Assembly: GCA_937873665.1 (NCBI GenBank)
Contig: CALMYW010000195.1
Span: 53,009 to 117,008 of the forward strand
Source of the DNA: an uncultured Sphingorhabdus sp.
Lineage (GTDB): Bacteria; Pseudomonadota; Alphaproteobacteria; Sphingomonadales; Sphingomonadaceae
Direction: 5' to 3'
DNA length: 64,000 bases
The first letter of the stretch is position 1, and each line of letters opens with the position of its first letter. Both the position numbers and the translations under genes were made by a program. The notes below the pieces were generated by a model. It saw only the letters and a list, made by a program, of their open reading frames with translations, had not been told where the DNA came from and did not search any database. This document shows, piece after piece, positions 9,623 to 22,490 of this stretch.

Positions 9623-9793
9623 ATGACCCGTATGATCGCCTTTTTCCGTTCTGACCTGTTCCTGAGCCTTGCCGGTGGTTTCGCGCTGGGCCTAGCAGGT
9701 ATTGCACTGGTTCGTCCGGCAAGTGCCGAGACTAAGAGCTATGAAAGCAAGGCTGTTGTGGTCGAGTCGCCGACTTCGCAATCGATTCGTTAA
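9623..9793 (+). CDS. Small single-pass membrane or exported peptide (56 aa)
   Basis: A short frame coding for 56 residues: MTRMIAFFRSDLFLSLAGG, then a hydrophobic/glycine run to about residue 30, then VRPASAETKSYESKAVVVE. The central segment fits one transmembrane helix or an uncleaved signal; PASA-E would be an acceptable signal-peptidase site. Codon use resembles the neighbours. No family is recognised. It stands alone between the aminotransferase gene and a convergent operon. I judge it a real gene because of the signal-like architecture, but without homologues in hand the support is moderate. Confidence 0.5.
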   Translation: MTRMIAFFRSDLFLSLAGGFALGLAGIALVRPASAETKSYESKAVVVESPTSQSIR

Positions 9794-9973
9794 ATTACAA
9801 TCCTTTGCACGCGTCGGGGTTAAGCATAATCCCGAAGATAATCCCTTTTGATTCCCGCGTGATGGCCTGTCGCGTCAATGCGCGCGCCGGATTCGCTTTG
9901 TGGATAAGTTGAGTCGTTGTAAAATTCGAGTCGTTGGGGGTTAGGGCAATTGGTTCCGCCTCAAATTTCCCCA

Positions 9974-10049
9974 AGCAGTAGGCTTTCTGCGACCCGAAAC
10001 CTGCTGCTGCTTCGCCCGCGACCGGCATTTCCGGCGCGGGCGTTTCTTT
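9974..10049. terminator. Two stem-loops at a convergent transcript end; possible 3' end of a small RNA
   Basis: The first hairpin pairs AGCAGTAGG with CCTGCTGCT (one G-T pair). The second pairs GCCCGCG with CGCGGGC (10014-10041), with an inner CCGG/CCGG pairing, and on the + strand is followed by GTTTCTTTAT. It lies 7 bases after the PepSY stop codon on the minus strand, so it may act on both strands. The preceding 170 bases (about 9800-9973) hold no gene but a 9-bp direct repeat GAGTCGTTG (9911 and 9928). Confidence 0.5.
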
Positions 10050-10728
10050 ATCTGGATGCCGCCGATTTTCGACGCTGGCGTACAATCAAAAGCCAGAATG
10101 CCATCAACAGACTGATCAGTGACAGCCCCGCAAAGCCGATAAGAATCGGATGGCTGCTATCCTCACGTGTTTGCAGGTCCATGATGTGCAACCCCCACAT
10201 GAAATCGAAAGTACGCCACTGTGGGGTACGCACCGCGAGCAGGCTGCCGCTTTCGGCGTCAACGTAGAGGTTGGTTCCGTCCTTTAGCGCCACCTGCCAT
10301 GCCGGACGCCCGCGGCGCAGCTCCATCGGCTCCCTGTCGGCAGGAAAGAGCTGGACAGATGCGACCGCTGACTTCCCGCGATAATAGCTTTCGGCGAGCG
10401 CCCGCACCTCGCGTGCACCGGGCTTGGGCAGCAACTTACCCGTTGTTGGATCTGCCCGCCGTTCGCCGCCATCGGTATAGCGAATGATCCAGACCGGACC
10501 GTCTGCGCGCTGTTCGAGCGTGAGTTTCTCGACAGTACGTCCGCCGAGGAATGGAGCTGTCGCTGCGATTGCAGCTATCGGTGCTGGCTTGGCGCGCAGA
10601 TGTTCGCCGCGCACTTCCTCGATCGGACGCGCAACCATGAACAGCCCGGACGCAGTCCAAAGAATCAGCGGCACGCCGACCAGCCAGCCAAGCCAGATAT
10701 GCCATTTGTGCAGCGTGGCATATTTCAT
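10048..10728 (-). CDS. PepSY domain membrane protein
   Basis: 226 residues. A basic N-terminus (MKYATLHKWHIWLGWLVG) leads into transmembrane helix 1 (about 10-35). A periplasmic region of about 150 residues carries a PepSY-like segment (VEKLTLEQRADGPVWIIRYTDGGERRADPTTGKLL) and is followed by helix 2 (about 195-218) and a basic tail QRRKSAASR. This is the layout of small PepSY-TM proteins often linked to iron or haem reduction and to protease inhibition; the exact role is unknown. The start follows an AAGGA Shine-Dalgarno and lies 4 bases after the TRIC stop codon, so it is the last gene of the long mdh-suc operon. An in-frame extension upstream overlaps the TRIC gene and is not used. Confidence 0.75.
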   Translation of the reverse strand: MKYATLHKWHIWLGWLVGVPLILWTASGLFMVARPIEEVRGEHLRAKPAPIAAIAATAPFLGGRTVEKLTLEQRADGPVWIIRYTDGGERRADPTTGKLLPKPGAREVRALAESYYRGKSAVASVQLFPADREPMELRRGRPAWQVALKDGTNLYVDAESGSLLAVRTPQWRTFDFMWGLHIMDLQTREDSSHPILIGFAGLSLISLLMAFWLLIVRQRRKSAASR

Positions 10729-10732
10729 GCGC

Positions 10733-11358
10733 TCATCCTTTATAGGCCGGAATGGCCAATCCCTTGTGGATGGCCGCCGCACGTAATGCGAAGCCTGCGG
10801 CCGCACTTATGGCGGCGGCCAATATTATCGGCATACCGAACCAGAAGAGCAGAACATAAAGACCTGCCGCCAATGCCGATGCGGTCACATACAGCTCCGG
10901 TCGCAATATGATTGACGGAACGCCCGCCAGCATATCGCGGATGACGCCGCCGACGCAGGCGGTAATCACGCCCATCATCATTGCAGGCAGCGGTCCGATC
11001 CCAAGACTGGCCGCCTTCCAGGCACCGAAGACCGAATAGACCGCGAGCCCCACCGCGTCGAACCAGTCAAGCGCGCGCGGGCTCCAGATGCGGACGGGGG
11101 TTATCCAGACGAGTAATGCAGTTGCCAGGCAGGTTGCCGGAAAGCGCCAGTCCTGCACCCAGAATACCGGCGCGCCGATCAGCAGATCGCGGACCGTGCC
11201 ACCGCCGACTCCGGTGAGCAGCGCGAAAAAGGCAAAGGTGACCAGCGTCTGTTTCAACCGGGCAGCGGCGAGCGCACCAGAAGCGGCAAAGACAGCGATA
11301 CCGAACAGGTCAAGCGCTGCAATCAGCGCCGGTGCGATCTCGGCGACGCCATTTTCCA

Positions 11359-11359
<1 letters not shown>
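10733..11359 (-). CDS. TRIC-family cation channel (YicG/UPF0126)
   Basis: 208 residues with about seven hydrophobic helices. It carries the duplicated glycine motif of bacterial TRIC channels: LLTGVGGGTVRDLLIG in the first repeat and VITACVGGVIRDMLAG in the second. Bacterial TRIC homologues form trimeric K+/Na+-permeable pores in the inner membrane. The ATG shares its A with the lpd TGA stop (TGATG), so it is translationally coupled to lpd. Its presence at the end of a TCA-cycle operon is odd, although co-occurrence with lpd is not something I can check here. Confidence 0.85.
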
Positions 11360-12753
<1,394 letters not shown>

Positions 12754-12763
12754 GGTCTGTTCC

Positions 12764-13990
12764 TTACAGGTCGATCAGCAAGCGGGTGGGGTCTTCAATC
12801 GCTTCCTTGATCGTCTTGAGCGCGGTTACCGCTTCGCGGCCGTCGATGATGCGGTGGTCATAGCTGAGTGCCAAATACATCATCGGGCGGATGACGATCT
12901 GGCCGTCGCGCACGACCGGGCGATCTTCGATGCGGTGCAGGCCGAGCACGGCGGATTGCGGGGGATTGATGATCGGGGTCGACATCAGGCCGCCGAAAAT
13001 CCCGCCATTCGAAATGGTGAAGGTGCCGCCGGCCATGTCTTCCATGGTCAATGCACCGTCTTTGGCGCGCTTGCCGAGATCGGCGATCGCCTTCTCGATA
13101 TCGGCAAAGCCCAGCTGATCGACATTGCGGACGACGGGAACGACCAGGCCATTGGGTGCCGAGACCGCAACCGACATGTCGACATAGTCGTGATAGATGA
13201 TTTCATCGCCCTGGATCTGCGCGTTGACCGCCGGAAAATCCTTGAGCGCGAGGCACGCTGCCTTGGTGAAGAAGCTCATGAAGCCCAGCTTTACGCCATG
13301 CTTCTTTTCAAAGCTGTCCTTATAGCGGTTGCGCGCTTCCATCACCGCCGACATGTCGACATCGTTGAAGGTGGTGAGCAAGGCTGCCGTGTTCTGCGCA
13401 TCCTTCAGCCTTTTGGCGATGGTCTGGCGCAGGCGGGTCATCTTGACGCGTTCTTCGCGGCGTTCGCCAGCGGTGGCGGTGACAGGTGCCGCTGCAGCGG
13501 GCGCGACAGCCGGGGCCGCAGGTGCGCCACCCTTGGCTGCTGCCAGCACATCTTCCTTGGTCAGGCGACCATCCTTGCCGCTGCCTTTGACCTTGGTCGG
13601 ATCAATACCGAGTTCGAGCACGAGACGGCGCACGGCAGGAGACAGCGTCAGGTCTGCCGAGGCGGCGGGTGCCGCTTCGGCGATGGCTGCCGCCGGTGCA
13701 GGCGTTGCCGCAGGGGCAGCCGCAGGAGCCGAAGCGGCAGCGGGCGCGCCGGAACCGGCTTCGATGCTGCCGATGACAGCACCAACATTGACCGTATCAC
13801 CTTCCTGAACCAGATACTGGCCCATCACACCAGCGGCGGGCGCGGGAACTTCGACCGCAACCTTGTCTGTTTCAAGGCTGGCAATGGGTTCGTCGGCAGC
13901 CACAGCCTCGCCGGGCTTTTTCAGCCATTGGCCGAGCGTGGCTTCGGTGATCGATTCACCCAGCGTGGGGACTTTGACTTCGGTGCTCAT
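12764..13990 (-). CDS. sucB: 2-Oxoglutarate dehydrogenase E2, dihydrolipoyllysine succinyltransferase
   Basis: 408 residues in the standard order: one lipoyl domain (lipoyl lysine in [13 protein letters not shown], about residue 43), a long Ala/Pro-rich linker (about 80-115), the peripheral subunit-binding domain ([21 protein letters not shown]), a second linker, and the catalytic acyltransferase core ending with the active-site histidine in [16 protein letters not shown]. It transfers the succinyl group from lipoamide to CoA. AAGGAG precedes the ATG by 9 bases. sucA lies 23 bases upstream and lpdA 10 bases downstream. Confidence 0.97.
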   Translation of the reverse strand: MSTEVKVPTLGESITEATLGQWLKKPGEAVAADEPIASLETDKVAVEVPAPAAGVMGQYLVQEGDTVNVGAVIGSIEAGSGAPAAASAPAAAPAATPAPAAAIAEAAPAASADLTLSPAVRRLVLELGIDPTKVKGSGKDGRLTKEDVLAAAKGGAPAAPAVAPAAAAPVTATAGERREERVKMTRLRQTIAKRLKDAQNTAALLTTFNDVDMSAVMEARNRYKDSFEKKHGVKLGFMSFFTKAACLALKDFPAVNAQIQGDEIIYHDYVDMSVAVSAPNGLVVPVVRNVDQLGFADIEKAIADLGKRAKDGALTMEDMAGGTFTISNGGIFGGLMSTPIINPPQSAVLGLHRIEDRPVVRDGQIVIRPMMYLALSYDHRIIDGREAVTALKTIKEAIEDPTRLLIDL

Positions 13991-14013
13991 ATCATTCGCT
14001 CCTTGGGCGGAGA

Positions 14014-16824
14014 TTATTTCTTTTTAGACGTGCGCTGGCGGCGGATTTCGTCGCGGACGCCATGGCCCAGCGCATGGGCTATCAATGCCGCCTGCTCTGC
14101 CTGGTGGCGCTTCATCAGCCCCGTTGCAGGCGAAGCGCTCGCCTTGCGTCCGGCATATCGCGCGCGTGCCGGACCAACCTTGGCTTCGGCCAGACAGGCT
14201 TCGATGAACGGTTCCACAAAGAACCAGCTGCCATTATTCTGCGGTTCTTCCTGCGCCCAGACGACCTCTTCGAGATTCGCCATACGCTTCAGGCGGACAA
14301 TCAGCGGCTCACCGGGGAAGGGATAAAGCTGCTCAAGCCGGACGATTGCGGTGTTCGTGTCACCCGCCGCGTTGCGTGCCTCCATCAGGTCATAGGCGAC
14401 CTTGCCCGAGCAGAGCACGAGCCGCTTCACATCCTTGTCCGCCGGCGCCCATGGGTCCGAAAGGATTCGCATGAAATGGCTTTCGCCTTGGAAATCCTCG
14501 GCTTTTGAAACTGCCAGCTTGTGCCGTAGCAGCGATTTTGGCGTCATGACGACAAGCGGCTTGCGGAAGGTGCGGTGCATCTGGCGCCGCAGCAAGTGAA
14601 AGAAATTGGCAGGCGTCGTGCAGTTGGCCACCTGGATATTGTCCTCGGCGCACAGCTGCAGGAAGCGTTCGAGACGTGCCGAACTATGCTCCGGCCCCTG
14701 ACCTTCAAAGCCGTGCGGCAACAGCATGACAAGGCCATTGGCGCGGAGCCACTTGGATTCCCCGCTCGCAATGAACTGGTCGATGATCGTCTGCGCGCCG
14801 TTGACGAAATCGCCGAACTGGCCTTCCCACATCACCAGCGTCTTGGGATCGGCTCCGGCAAAGCCATATTCATAGCCGAGCACGCCGAATTCGGAGAGCG
14901 GGCTGTCATAGACTTCAAACCGGCCATGCGGGACGGTCGATAGCGGTATATATTTGGCTTCATTGGTCTGATCGACCCAGACGGCGTGGCGCTGGCTGAA
15001 CGTGCCGCGACCCGAATCCTGGCCAGAAAGACGCACGCCGAAACCTTCGGATAGCAGTGATCCGAACGCGAGAGCCTCGCCGGTCGCCCAGTCGAAATTT
15101 TCACCGCTGGCGAACATGTTCTTCTTGGCCTCCAGCACGCGCCCCAATGTCGGGTGGATGCTGTGGCCTTCCGGAACACTTGTCAGGATGCGGCCAAGGC
15201 CGTCCATCAGTTTCTTGGTGATACCCGTCGGCACATTGCGTCGCGAGGTTTCCGGATCGGCAGGCTTGTTGAAGCCCGCCCAACGTCCACCGAACCAGTC
15301 AGCATCATTGGCCTTGTAGGTCTGGCCCGCTTCAAATTCCTGCTCGAGGATCTGGGTGAAGCGCATTGTGTGCTCAGCAGCCCAATTGGCGTCGATCACG
15401 CCTTCGGCCTGCAGCCGTGCGGCATAGACTTCGCTCACGCCCGGCTTGCCCTTGATCACCTTGTACATCAGCGGCTGGGTGAAACCGGGTTCGTCGCCTT
15501 CATTGTGGCCGAAGCGGCGATAGCACCACATGTCGATCACGATGTCGCGGTGGAAACGCTGGCGGAACTCGATTGCCATCTTGCAGGCAAAGGTCACCGC
15601 CTCCGGATCGTCGCCATTGACGTGGAAGATCGGCGCCTGCACACCCTTGGCCACATCGCTCGGATAGGGCGAAGAGCGCGCGAATTGCGGGCTGGTGGTA
15701 AAGCCGACCTGATTGTTGACGATGAAGTGGATACAGCCACCGGTGTTGTACCCACGGATGCCGGAGAAGCCGAGGCATTCCCAGACGATGCCTTGTCCAG
15801 CAAAGGCGGCATCGCCGTGGAGCAGCACCGGCAGCACCTGTTCGTGCTTGCCCAGATCGTCGCGGATCGTCTGGTTGGCGCGGACCTTGCCGAGCACCAC
15901 CGGATTCACCGCCTCAAGGTGCGACGGGTTGGGAACCAGCGACATATGGACTTTGACGCCGTCAAATTCACGGTCGGTCGAGGTGCCGAGGTGATATTTC
16001 ACATCACCCGAACCGCCGACATCTTCGGGGTTGGCAGAGCCGCCCGAAAATTCGTGGAAGATGATGCGATAGGGCTTGGCCATCACATTGGCGAGCACGT
16101 TGAGGCGGCCGCGATGCGGCATGCCATAGACGATTTCGCGCACGCCCAGATGGCCGCCATATTTGATGATGGCTTCGAGCGCCGGGATCATCGCTTCTCC
16201 GCCATCAAGGCCGAAGCGCTTGGTGCCGACATATTTTTTGGCGAGGAATTTCTCATATTGCTCGGCCTCGATCACCTTGGCGAGGATGGCCTTCTTGCCT
16301 TCCGGAGTGAAGGAAATCGCGGCGTCGCGGCCTTCCATCCGCTCCTGCAGGAAACGGCGCTCCTCGACATCGGCGATATGCATATATTCAAGGCCAACGG
16401 GTCCGCAATAATTTGCACGTAGCGTGGCGACGAGTTCGCGGACACTGACCCATTCAAAGCCCAGCGTGCCGCCGACATAGACCTGGCGGTCGAGGTCCGC
16501 GTCGGTGAAACCATGATAGGCAGGGTCAAGGTCCGCCGGGATGTCCTGCTTCGAAAGGCCCAGCGGATCGAGATTGGCGGCCAGATGCCCGCGCACACGA
16601 TAGGTGCGCACCAGCATCATCGCGCGGATCGAATCGCCAGCAGCGGCGACAGCATCGCCCTGCGCGATCGGCTTGCCCGCTGCCTTTGCCGCCGCCTTGA
16701 TCTCGACCGCCATTTGCGTGGGGTCGAGCGCACCGGTCAGATCGTCGGTTTCGCCGAAGCGCCAGTTGGGGCGCTGCCAGCTTGGGCCGCGCTCCGCTTC
16801 AAATTCGTGATTCTCAAAACCCAT
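14014..16824 (-). CDS. sucA: 2-Oxoglutarate dehydrogenase E1 (thiamine-diphosphate dependent)
   Basis: 936 residues, the usual length. The N-terminal region has the E1o tail and the helical domain ([18 protein letters not shown]). The ThDP/Mg-binding half includes [48 protein letters not shown] and [12 protein letters not shown]; the C-terminal half has [20 protein letters not shown] and [24 protein letters not shown] (split here only for length). It decarboxylates 2-oxoglutarate and succinylates the E2 lipoyl group. It lies between sucD and sucB in the mdh-suc operon. Confidence 0.97.
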   Translation of the reverse strand: MGFENHEFEAERGPSWQRPNWRFGETDDLTGALDPTQMAVEIKAAAKAAGKPIAQGDAVAAAGDSIRAMMLVRTYRVRGHLAANLDPLGLSKQDIPADLDPAYHGFTDADLDRQVYVGGTLGFEWVSVRELVATLRANYCGPVGLEYMHIADVEERRFLQERMEGRDAAISFTPEGKKAILAKVIEAEQYEKFLAKKYVGTKRFGLDGGEAMIPALEAIIKYGGHLGVREIVYGMPHRGRLNVLANVMAKPYRIIFHEFSGGSANPEDVGGSGDVKYHLGTSTDREFDGVKVHMSLVPNPSHLEAVNPVVLGKVRANQTIRDDLGKHEQVLPVLLHGDAAFAGQGIVWECLGFSGIRGYNTGGCIHFIVNNQVGFTTSPQFARSSPYPSDVAKGVQAPIFHVNGDDPEAVTFACKMAIEFRQRFHRDIVIDMWCYRRFGHNEGDEPGFTQPLMYKVIKGKPGVSEVYAARLQAEGVIDANWAAEHTMRFTQILEQEFEAGQTYKANDADWFGGRWAGFNKPADPETSRRNVPTGITKKLMDGLGRILTSVPEGHSIHPTLGRVLEAKKNMFASGENFDWATGEALAFGSLLSEGFGVRLSGQDSGRGTFSQRHAVWVDQTNEAKYIPLSTVPHGRFEVYDSPLSEFGVLGYEYGFAGADPKTLVMWEGQFGDFVNGAQTIIDQFIASGESKWLRANGLVMLLPHGFEGQGPEHSSARLERFLQLCAEDNIQVANCTTPANFFHLLRRQMHRTFRKPLVVMTPKSLLRHKLAVSKAEDFQGESHFMRILSDPWAPADKDVKRLVLCSGKVAYDLMEARNAAGDTNTAIVRLEQLYPFPGEPLIVRLKRMANLEEVVWAQEEPQNNGSWFFVEPFIEACLAEAKVGPARARYAGRKASASPATGLMKRHQAEQAALIAHALGHGVRDEIRRQRTSKKK

Positions 16825-16866
16825 TGGCCTTGCCTTTCCCGGGGAGGAGGAAAATGCCGTCCCTTT

Positions 16867-17751
16867 TTAGCCTTTAAGGGCCTCGACGAGCGTGGTGCCA
16901 AGTTCGCTGGGCGAAGCGGCCACGCGGATGCCGGCAGCTTCCATCGCTGCGATCTTCGATTCTGCATCGCCTTTGCCGCCCGAAACGATCGCACCGGCAT
17001 GGCCCATGCGGCGGCCCGGAGGTGCGGTGCGCCCGGCGATGAAGCCGGCCATCGGTTTCTTGCGACCCTTTTTCGCTTCGTCGATCAGGAACTGTGCTGC
17101 CTGCTCTTCGGCGTCGCCGCCGATTTCGCCGATCATGATGATCGATTTGGTTTCGTCATCAGCCAGGAACAGCTCGAGCACGTCGATGAAGTTGGTGCCG
17201 TTGACCGGGTCACCGCCAATGCCGACGGCCGTGGTCTGGCCCAGGCCTTCATTTGTGGTCTGGAACACGGCTTCATAGGTCAGCGTGCCTGAACGCGAGA
17301 CGACGCCGACCGAACCCTTTTTGAAGATGCTGCCCGGCATGATACCGATCTTGCATTCATCGGGGGTCAGGACTCCGGGGCAGTTCGGCCCGATCAGGCG
17401 CGATTTCGAACCCGAAAGCGCGCGCTTTACCTTGACCATGTCGAGCACTGGAATGCCTTCGGTGATGCAGACGATCAGTTCCATCTCGGCATCAATCGCT
17501 TCGAGGATCGAGTCGGCTGCAAATGGCGGCGGCACATAGATGCAGCTGGCGGTTGCGCCGGTCAAAGCCTTGGCTTCGGCGACAGTATCATAGATGGGGA
17601 GGCCAAGAGCCGTTTCGCCGCCCTTGCCGGGGGTGACGCCTGCGACCATCTGCGTGCCATAGGCCAGCGCTGCTTCGGTGTGGAACAGGCCGGTCGCGCC
17701 CGTCATGCCCTGGGTGATGACCTTTGTATTCTTGTTGATTAAAATCGACAT
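16867..17751 (-). CDS. sucD: Succinyl-CoA ligase, alpha subunit
   Basis: 294 residues: the CoA-binding N-terminal fold ([21 protein letters not shown]), the ligase segment [19 protein letters not shown], and the phosphohistidine loop [21 protein letters not shown]. It forms succinate and nucleoside triphosphate from succinyl-CoA with the beta subunit SucC. GGAGG lies 7 bases before ATG. In many alphaproteobacteria sucC directly precedes sucD; here the preceding gene is an unrelated exported protein, so the beta subunit must be encoded elsewhere. Confidence 0.97.
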   Translation of the reverse strand: MSILINKNTKVITQGMTGATGLFHTEAALAYGTQMVAGVTPGKGGETALGLPIYDTVAEAKALTGATASCIYVPPPFAADSILEAIDAEMELIVCITEGIPVLDMVKVKRALSGSKSRLIGPNCPGVLTPDECKIGIMPGSIFKKGSVGVVSRSGTLTYEAVFQTTNEGLGQTTAVGIGGDPVNGTNFIDVLELFLADDETKSIIMIGEIGGDAEEQAAQFLIDEAKKGRKKPMAGFIAGRTAPPGRRMGHAGAIVSGGKGDAESKIAAMEAAGIRVAASPSELGTTLVEALKG

Positions 17752-18318
17752 TCAAAATCCTCCAATCGAAGAGGCGATCATCACGACGCCCGACAAACCA
17801 AATTTTTCGTTGAACTCGCCGCCATGTCCGGCGAAATCTACATCCACGCTTACTCCGCTGCGCCAGCCCGGCTCCCATTTGCGGATTACGCCACCATTAG
17901 GCAGCTCTTCCTTATGGGTTGGCTCACGCGTCATCCATTTAACCAGCGTTGCGTCCGCAATCGGCGCACCGGCGTCAAAATCATACAGGCGACATCCGCT
18001 TGCCCAGATACCGCTCTCGTCAGTCACCCGGCTGGTGACCAGATAGAGTTGTCGGCCCGCAACCGACTTGCGATATTCATGGCCATCAAGTCTCTCGCCA
18101 TCCTCGAGCGCTGCCCTGCCTTTGGACACCAACTGCGCGATGCGCGGTTCGCTGCCTGCAGGCAAAGCCTCCCAGCCCTTTTTGGGCAGTTGCTTTTCGA
18201 GCTTTTCGAACTTCCGCGTATTTGCGCAGGCTGTCCGAAAGGCATCAAGCACCTCTGTAGCCGGATAGGGCTGGCTGGCGGCAGGTGCCGCCAGCATCAG
18301 GAGCGCCGCGCCCAGCAC
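17752..18318 (-). CDS. Small exported protein of unknown function between mdh and sucD
   Basis: 188 residues if started at GTG 18318, which gives a textbook signal peptide (VLGAALLMLAAPAASQ) directly after the mdh stop (TAAG-GTG). The longer open frame overlaps mdh and lacks signal character. The mature part is soluble and mixed, with two cysteines (RTACANTRKF about residue 33 and WASGCRLYDF) that could form a disulfide, and a C-terminal EPGWRSGVSVDVDFAGHGGEF segment. No domain is recognised. Its stop abuts the sucD start, so it is fully embedded in the TCA-cycle operon in the place where sucC is often found. The function is unknown; expression with mdh and sucD is certain from the layout. 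Confidence 0.72.
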   Translation of the reverse strand: MLGAALLMLAAPAASQPYPATEVLDAFRTACANTRKFEKLEKQLPKKGWEALPAGSEPRIAQLVSKGRAALEDGERLDGHEYRKSVAGRQLYLVTSRVTDESGIWASGCRLYDFDAGAPIADATLVKWMTREPTHKEELPNGGVIRKWEPGWRSGVSVDVDFAGHGGEFNEKFGLSGVVMIASSIGGF

Positions 18319-18319
18319 C

Positions 18320-19357
<1,038 letters not shown>

Positions 19358-19389
19358 TTAGGCCGATTCGAACCTTACGGCAACCCTAT

Positions 19390-19413
19390 AAAAGGCCTAA
19401 GTTAAGGCTTTTT
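19390..19413 (-). terminator. Stem-loop terminator after the M20 peptidase gene
   Basis: AAAAGGCCT and AGGCTTTTT pair around a 6-base loop, giving T-runs on both strands. It lies about 70 bases after the minus-strand M20 peptidase stop and upstream of mdh, so it separates the two transcription units. Confidence 0.6.
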
Positions 19414-19482
19414 ATGATAATAGTTCGCAATAGCTATAAGGGGTGCGACTTGCATGCTCCTTGGTGTCGACTTTGTATATTT

Positions 19483-20865
19483 TCAGCCCGCTACGCGCTT
19501 CAGCATGTCCATCCAAATCGGTATCTGGTCGTGAAAGCCATCAGCATAGACGCGCTCGTCGAGTCCGTGTGCGCCTTCTCGTTCCCCGACGATGCCCCAC
19601 AGTCCGCCAAAACCATATACCGCTATGCCATTGGCCCGCAGGAACGCCCCATCGGTGGCCCCTGCCGACTGATAGGGAACAACGGGCGCGCCTTTGAACC
19701 GGGTTGCAACGGCGGCCTTATAGGCATCGAGCACATCCTGCCGGATCGGGGTGGGTGCAGTTTCAGGAGTTTGCGATCCTTCAACCGCCGCAACTGTCAC
19801 ATCGGGGCCAGCCAGTGCCTGCAATTGTTGCCGCACTTCCTCTACCTTCACGCCCGGGAAGATACGGCAATTGACATTTGCCTCGGCCTTTTGGGGCAGA
19901 GCATTGGGGGCATGCCCGCCTGACAGCATCGTCGCTACACAGCGGGTACGCGTACTTCCCGGATCATTCGCCTCGACTAAGTCCGCCGTCTCCCGGTCTG
20001 TGGGATCGGCGAGGTAGCGTTTGATCAGTTCGCCATATTGCCCGCCGTCCTTCTCGGCGAGCAAGGCAAAACCTGCACGGGTTGCATCGTTGATCATCGG
20101 AGGAAAGCGATGCGCTTCGAGCGCGGTCAACGCATTCGACAACGCGTAGATGGCGTTATCCGGTCGGGGCGCGCTGCTATGGCCACCACGGTTGATGGCT
20201 GTCAGCTTGAAATCAGCATAGGTCTTTTCGGCGATCTGCATCGCAAACAGCTCGGGCCGCCCATCCTTGAACACCGAACCACCGCCAGCATCGCTGTTGA
20301 GACCATATTCGGCATCGATCAGCGAACGCCATTCGGTCGCTGCCCGCCGTGCGCCATTTCCAGTGGTTTCCTCGTCACCGGTAAAGAGGACAATCAGGTC
20401 GCGTGTCGGTTGAAAGCCTTCGGCCTTCAGATATTGCAGCGCAATCAATATGCCGGTCAGCCCCGCTTTGTTATCATTGGCGCCGCGGCCAAGATACCAG
20501 CCGCCCTCCTCGCGGAACTTGAAGGGTGGATATTTCCAATCGCTGTCCTTTGCTTCAACCACATCCATATGTGCCATCAGCAGGATCGGCTTCTTCCCGC
20601 TCGGCTTGGCGGCGGGCCAGCGCGCGATCAAGGTTTGCGTGCCGTCATGGTCTTTGACGATGACATTGGTGATTCCCACCTTGCGGAATTCGGCATTCAG
20701 CAGCGTTGTCAGCTTCTTGAACTCGGCGGTGCGACCTTCGACAGTGGGTATCTCGACGATCTTGGCAAATAGATCGCGCTCCGCCGCCCGTTTTGCATCT
20801 TGCGCCTGTGCCGCCGAACACAGGAGCGTTGCCCCCAACAGTGCCGATATGTACCTTTTCATCAT
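19483..20865 (-). CDS. Exported M20-family metallopeptidase
   Basis: 460 residues with a signal peptide (MMKRYISALLGATLLCSAAQAQ). The di-zinc M20 core is intact: MAHMDVV (metal His and catalytic Asp), GRGANDNKAG (bridging Asp), TGDEETTGNGARR (catalytic and metal Glu), LNSDAGGG (Asp) and the C-terminal GLDERVYADGF region with AHGLDE (His). The dimerisation insert with NRGGHSSAPRPDNAIY follows. M20 enzymes of this type are periplasmic carboxypeptidases or dipeptidases. It probably forms its own transcription unit between zapE and mdh. Confidence 0.9.
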   Translation of the reverse strand: MMKRYISALLGATLLCSAAQAQDAKRAAERDLFAKIVEIPTVEGRTAEFKKLTTLLNAEFRKVGITNVIVKDHDGTQTLIARWPAAKPSGKKPILLMAHMDVVEAKDSDWKYPPFKFREEGGWYLGRGANDNKAGLTGILIALQYLKAEGFQPTRDLIVLFTGDEETTGNGARRAATEWRSLIDAEYGLNSDAGGGSVFKDGRPELFAMQIAEKTYADFKLTAINRGGHSSAPRPDNAIYALSNALTALEAHRFPPMINDATRAGFALLAEKDGGQYGELIKRYLADPTDRETADLVEANDPGSTRTRCVATMLSGGHAPNALPQKAEANVNCRIFPGVKVEEVRQQLQALAGPDVTVAAVEGSQTPETAPTPIRQDVLDAYKAAVATRFKGAPVVPYQSAGATDGAFLRANGIAVYGFGGLWGIVGEREGAHGLDERVYADGFHDQIPIWMDMLKRVAG

Positions 20866-20883
20866 TTTCTCCCTGCACGCAGC

Positions 20884-21996
20884 CTAACGTGCGCCATGCC
20901 CTTCGGCCAGATATTCTTCGGACTGCATTTCCATAAGGCGCGACACTGTCCGTTCAAATTCAAATCGGCCGTCGCCTTCCGGATATAACGCATCAGGCGC
21001 AGCATCTGCCGCAGCGAGCAGTTTGACCCGATATTCGTACAGGGCGTCAATCAGCGTCACAAAGCGAGCTGCTTCGTTGCGGTTGTGCGGCCCGAGGACC
21101 GGAATGCCGACAATGATCACGGTGTGGAAACGACGCGCGATTGCCAGATAGTCGGCTGCTCCCCGCGCCTCGGCACAAAGCCGCTTGAACGAGAAGACCG
21201 CAACACCCTTCAGGGCCTTGGGTACATGCATGGTCCGGCCTGCGCCGACATCGATTTCGGCGGACGGGACATGAGACCTGTCCTCAGGCGGATAGTCGGT
21301 CAGGTGGAAGAAGGTTTCTGACAGTTCTTTGGTCGCTTCGGGGCCATTGGGAACCAGCCACGTGCGCGCCTGGCCAAGCCGGTCGCGGCGATAATCGGTG
21401 GGCCCATCAAGCGCCATGACGTCAAGCCGCACCTTTACCAGATCGATAAAGGGCAGGAAAAGCTGGCGATTCAAGCCATCCTTGTAGAGATCATCGGGAT
21501 GGCGGTTCGATGTCGTGATGACCGTGACGCCAGCGTCGAACAGCCCGGCAAAGAGCCGCGACATGATCGCGGCGTCGGCCATATTGTTGACCACCATTTC
21601 ATCGAAGCAGAGCAATCGAGCTTCATCGGCAAGCGATGCCACCACCGGCGGTATCGGATCGCCCTTTTCCTTTTCGCGCTCAACCTTCAGCCGGGCATGG
21701 ATATCGAGCATGAACTCGTGGAAATGCGCCCGCCGCTTCCGCTTCATCTGCACATTGTCGTAGAACAGGTCCATCAACATCGATTTGCCACGCCCAACGC
21801 CACCCCACAGATAAAGACCGCGAACCGGTTCCGGCTTCTTGCCAAGCAGACGCCACAAGGTGCTGCCGCGTGGAGGAACGGCCTGCAGTTGTTGCTGGAT
21901 ATCTGCCAGCTTTGCGGCTGCCCGCGCCTGATCCGGATCAGGTTTCAGCTCGCCTGCCGCAACCAGCGCTTGATAGGCAGCGAGCAGTCCGGTCAT
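20884..21996 (-). CDS. zapE: Cell division protein ZapE (AFG1-like ATPase)
   Basis: A 370-residue P-loop ATPase. Walker A is in GLYLWGGVGRGKSMLMDLFYD, Walker B in LLCFDEMVVNNMADAAIMSRLF, followed by sensor-like TSNRHPDDLYKDGLNRQLFLPF and the C-terminal FSFKRLCAEARGAADYLAIA. ZapE associates with the Z-ring; the mitochondrial AFG1 relatives act in protein quality control of respiratory complexes, which fits its place beside sdhB. The ATG overlaps the stop of the thioesterase gene by 4 bases (ATGA), so the two are translationally coupled. Confidence 0.93.
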   Translation of the reverse strand: MTGLLAAYQALVAAGELKPDPDQARAAAKLADIQQQLQAVPPRGSTLWRLLGKKPEPVRGLYLWGGVGRGKSMLMDLFYDNVQMKRKRRAHFHEFMLDIHARLKVEREKEKGDPIPPVVASLADEARLLCFDEMVVNNMADAAIMSRLFAGLFDAGVTVITTSNRHPDDLYKDGLNRQLFLPFIDLVKVRLDVMALDGPTDYRRDRLGQARTWLVPNGPEATKELSETFFHLTDYPPEDRSHVPSAEIDVGAGRTMHVPKALKGVAVFSFKRLCAEARGAADYLAIARRFHTVIIVGIPVLGPHNRNEAARFVTLIDALYEYRVKLLAAADAAPDALYPEGDGRFEFERTVSRLMEMQSEEYLAEGHGAR

Positions 21997-22490
21997 TTCT
22001 TGTCTTGGGATGCCTTGCGAATCGTGCCGGAAAAGGACGCAACGATATGCTCGTCATTCGGTCCCTGTACCACCATGCCGCGCAGGAAGATCAAGCGGCC
22101 GGTTTCGCGTACCTGTTCGACAACTGCATCAAGCGGTTCGCCCAGCCGGCCACCCCCGATGAATTGCGTTCCCAGATCGAGTGTCACAGAAAAGCCGGCA
22201 TTGAGCGAGCCGAATTGATGCGCGGCGGCGAACAGCGCCACGTCGATCAGCGACAGCGTTACCGCGCCATGCACATTATCGCCCAAATTGCTGTGTTTGC
22301 GCGTGGGATGCATCCGGATGCGGGCGCGCGGGCGGCCATCGGGCAGCGGTGCTTCGGGGCGGACCGCCAGAGGCTCGATAAAAGAGTTGAACCGCGTCTT
22401 GTCGTTCAGGTTCCAGCTCAGCCAGCCGCCGTCTTGCGCCTGAGCGTCGAAATAGGCGGGTGGCAGCGGCGCCTCTATGCCGTCGTTCAA
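21993..22490 (-). CDS. PaaI-type hotdog thioesterase
   Basis: 165 residues when started at TTG 22490. The TTG overlaps the sdhB stop (TTGA) and follows a GGAG at about 10 bases; the longer frame would overlap sdhB by 100 bases. The hotdog fold is seen in [25 protein letters not shown] (PaaI-like substrate/helix segment, with N-x-x-G and the catalytic Asp) and [37 protein letters not shown]. It hydrolyses an acyl-CoA of unknown identity. It is wedged between sdhB and zapE with 4-base overlaps on both sides. Confidence 0.85.
   Translation of the reverse strand: MNDGIEAPLPPAYFDAQAQDGGWLSWNLNDKTRFNSFIEPLAVRPEAPLPDGRPRARIRMHPTRKHSNLGDNVHGAVTLSLIDVALFAAAHQFGSLNAGFSVTLDLGTQFIGGGRLGEPLDAVVEQVRETGRLIFLRGMVVQGPNDEHIVASFSGTIRKASQDKK

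Noticed and set aside
15154..16422. 422-codon plus-strand open frame inside sucA
   Set aside because: Antisense of a housekeeping gene; no recognisable protein features.
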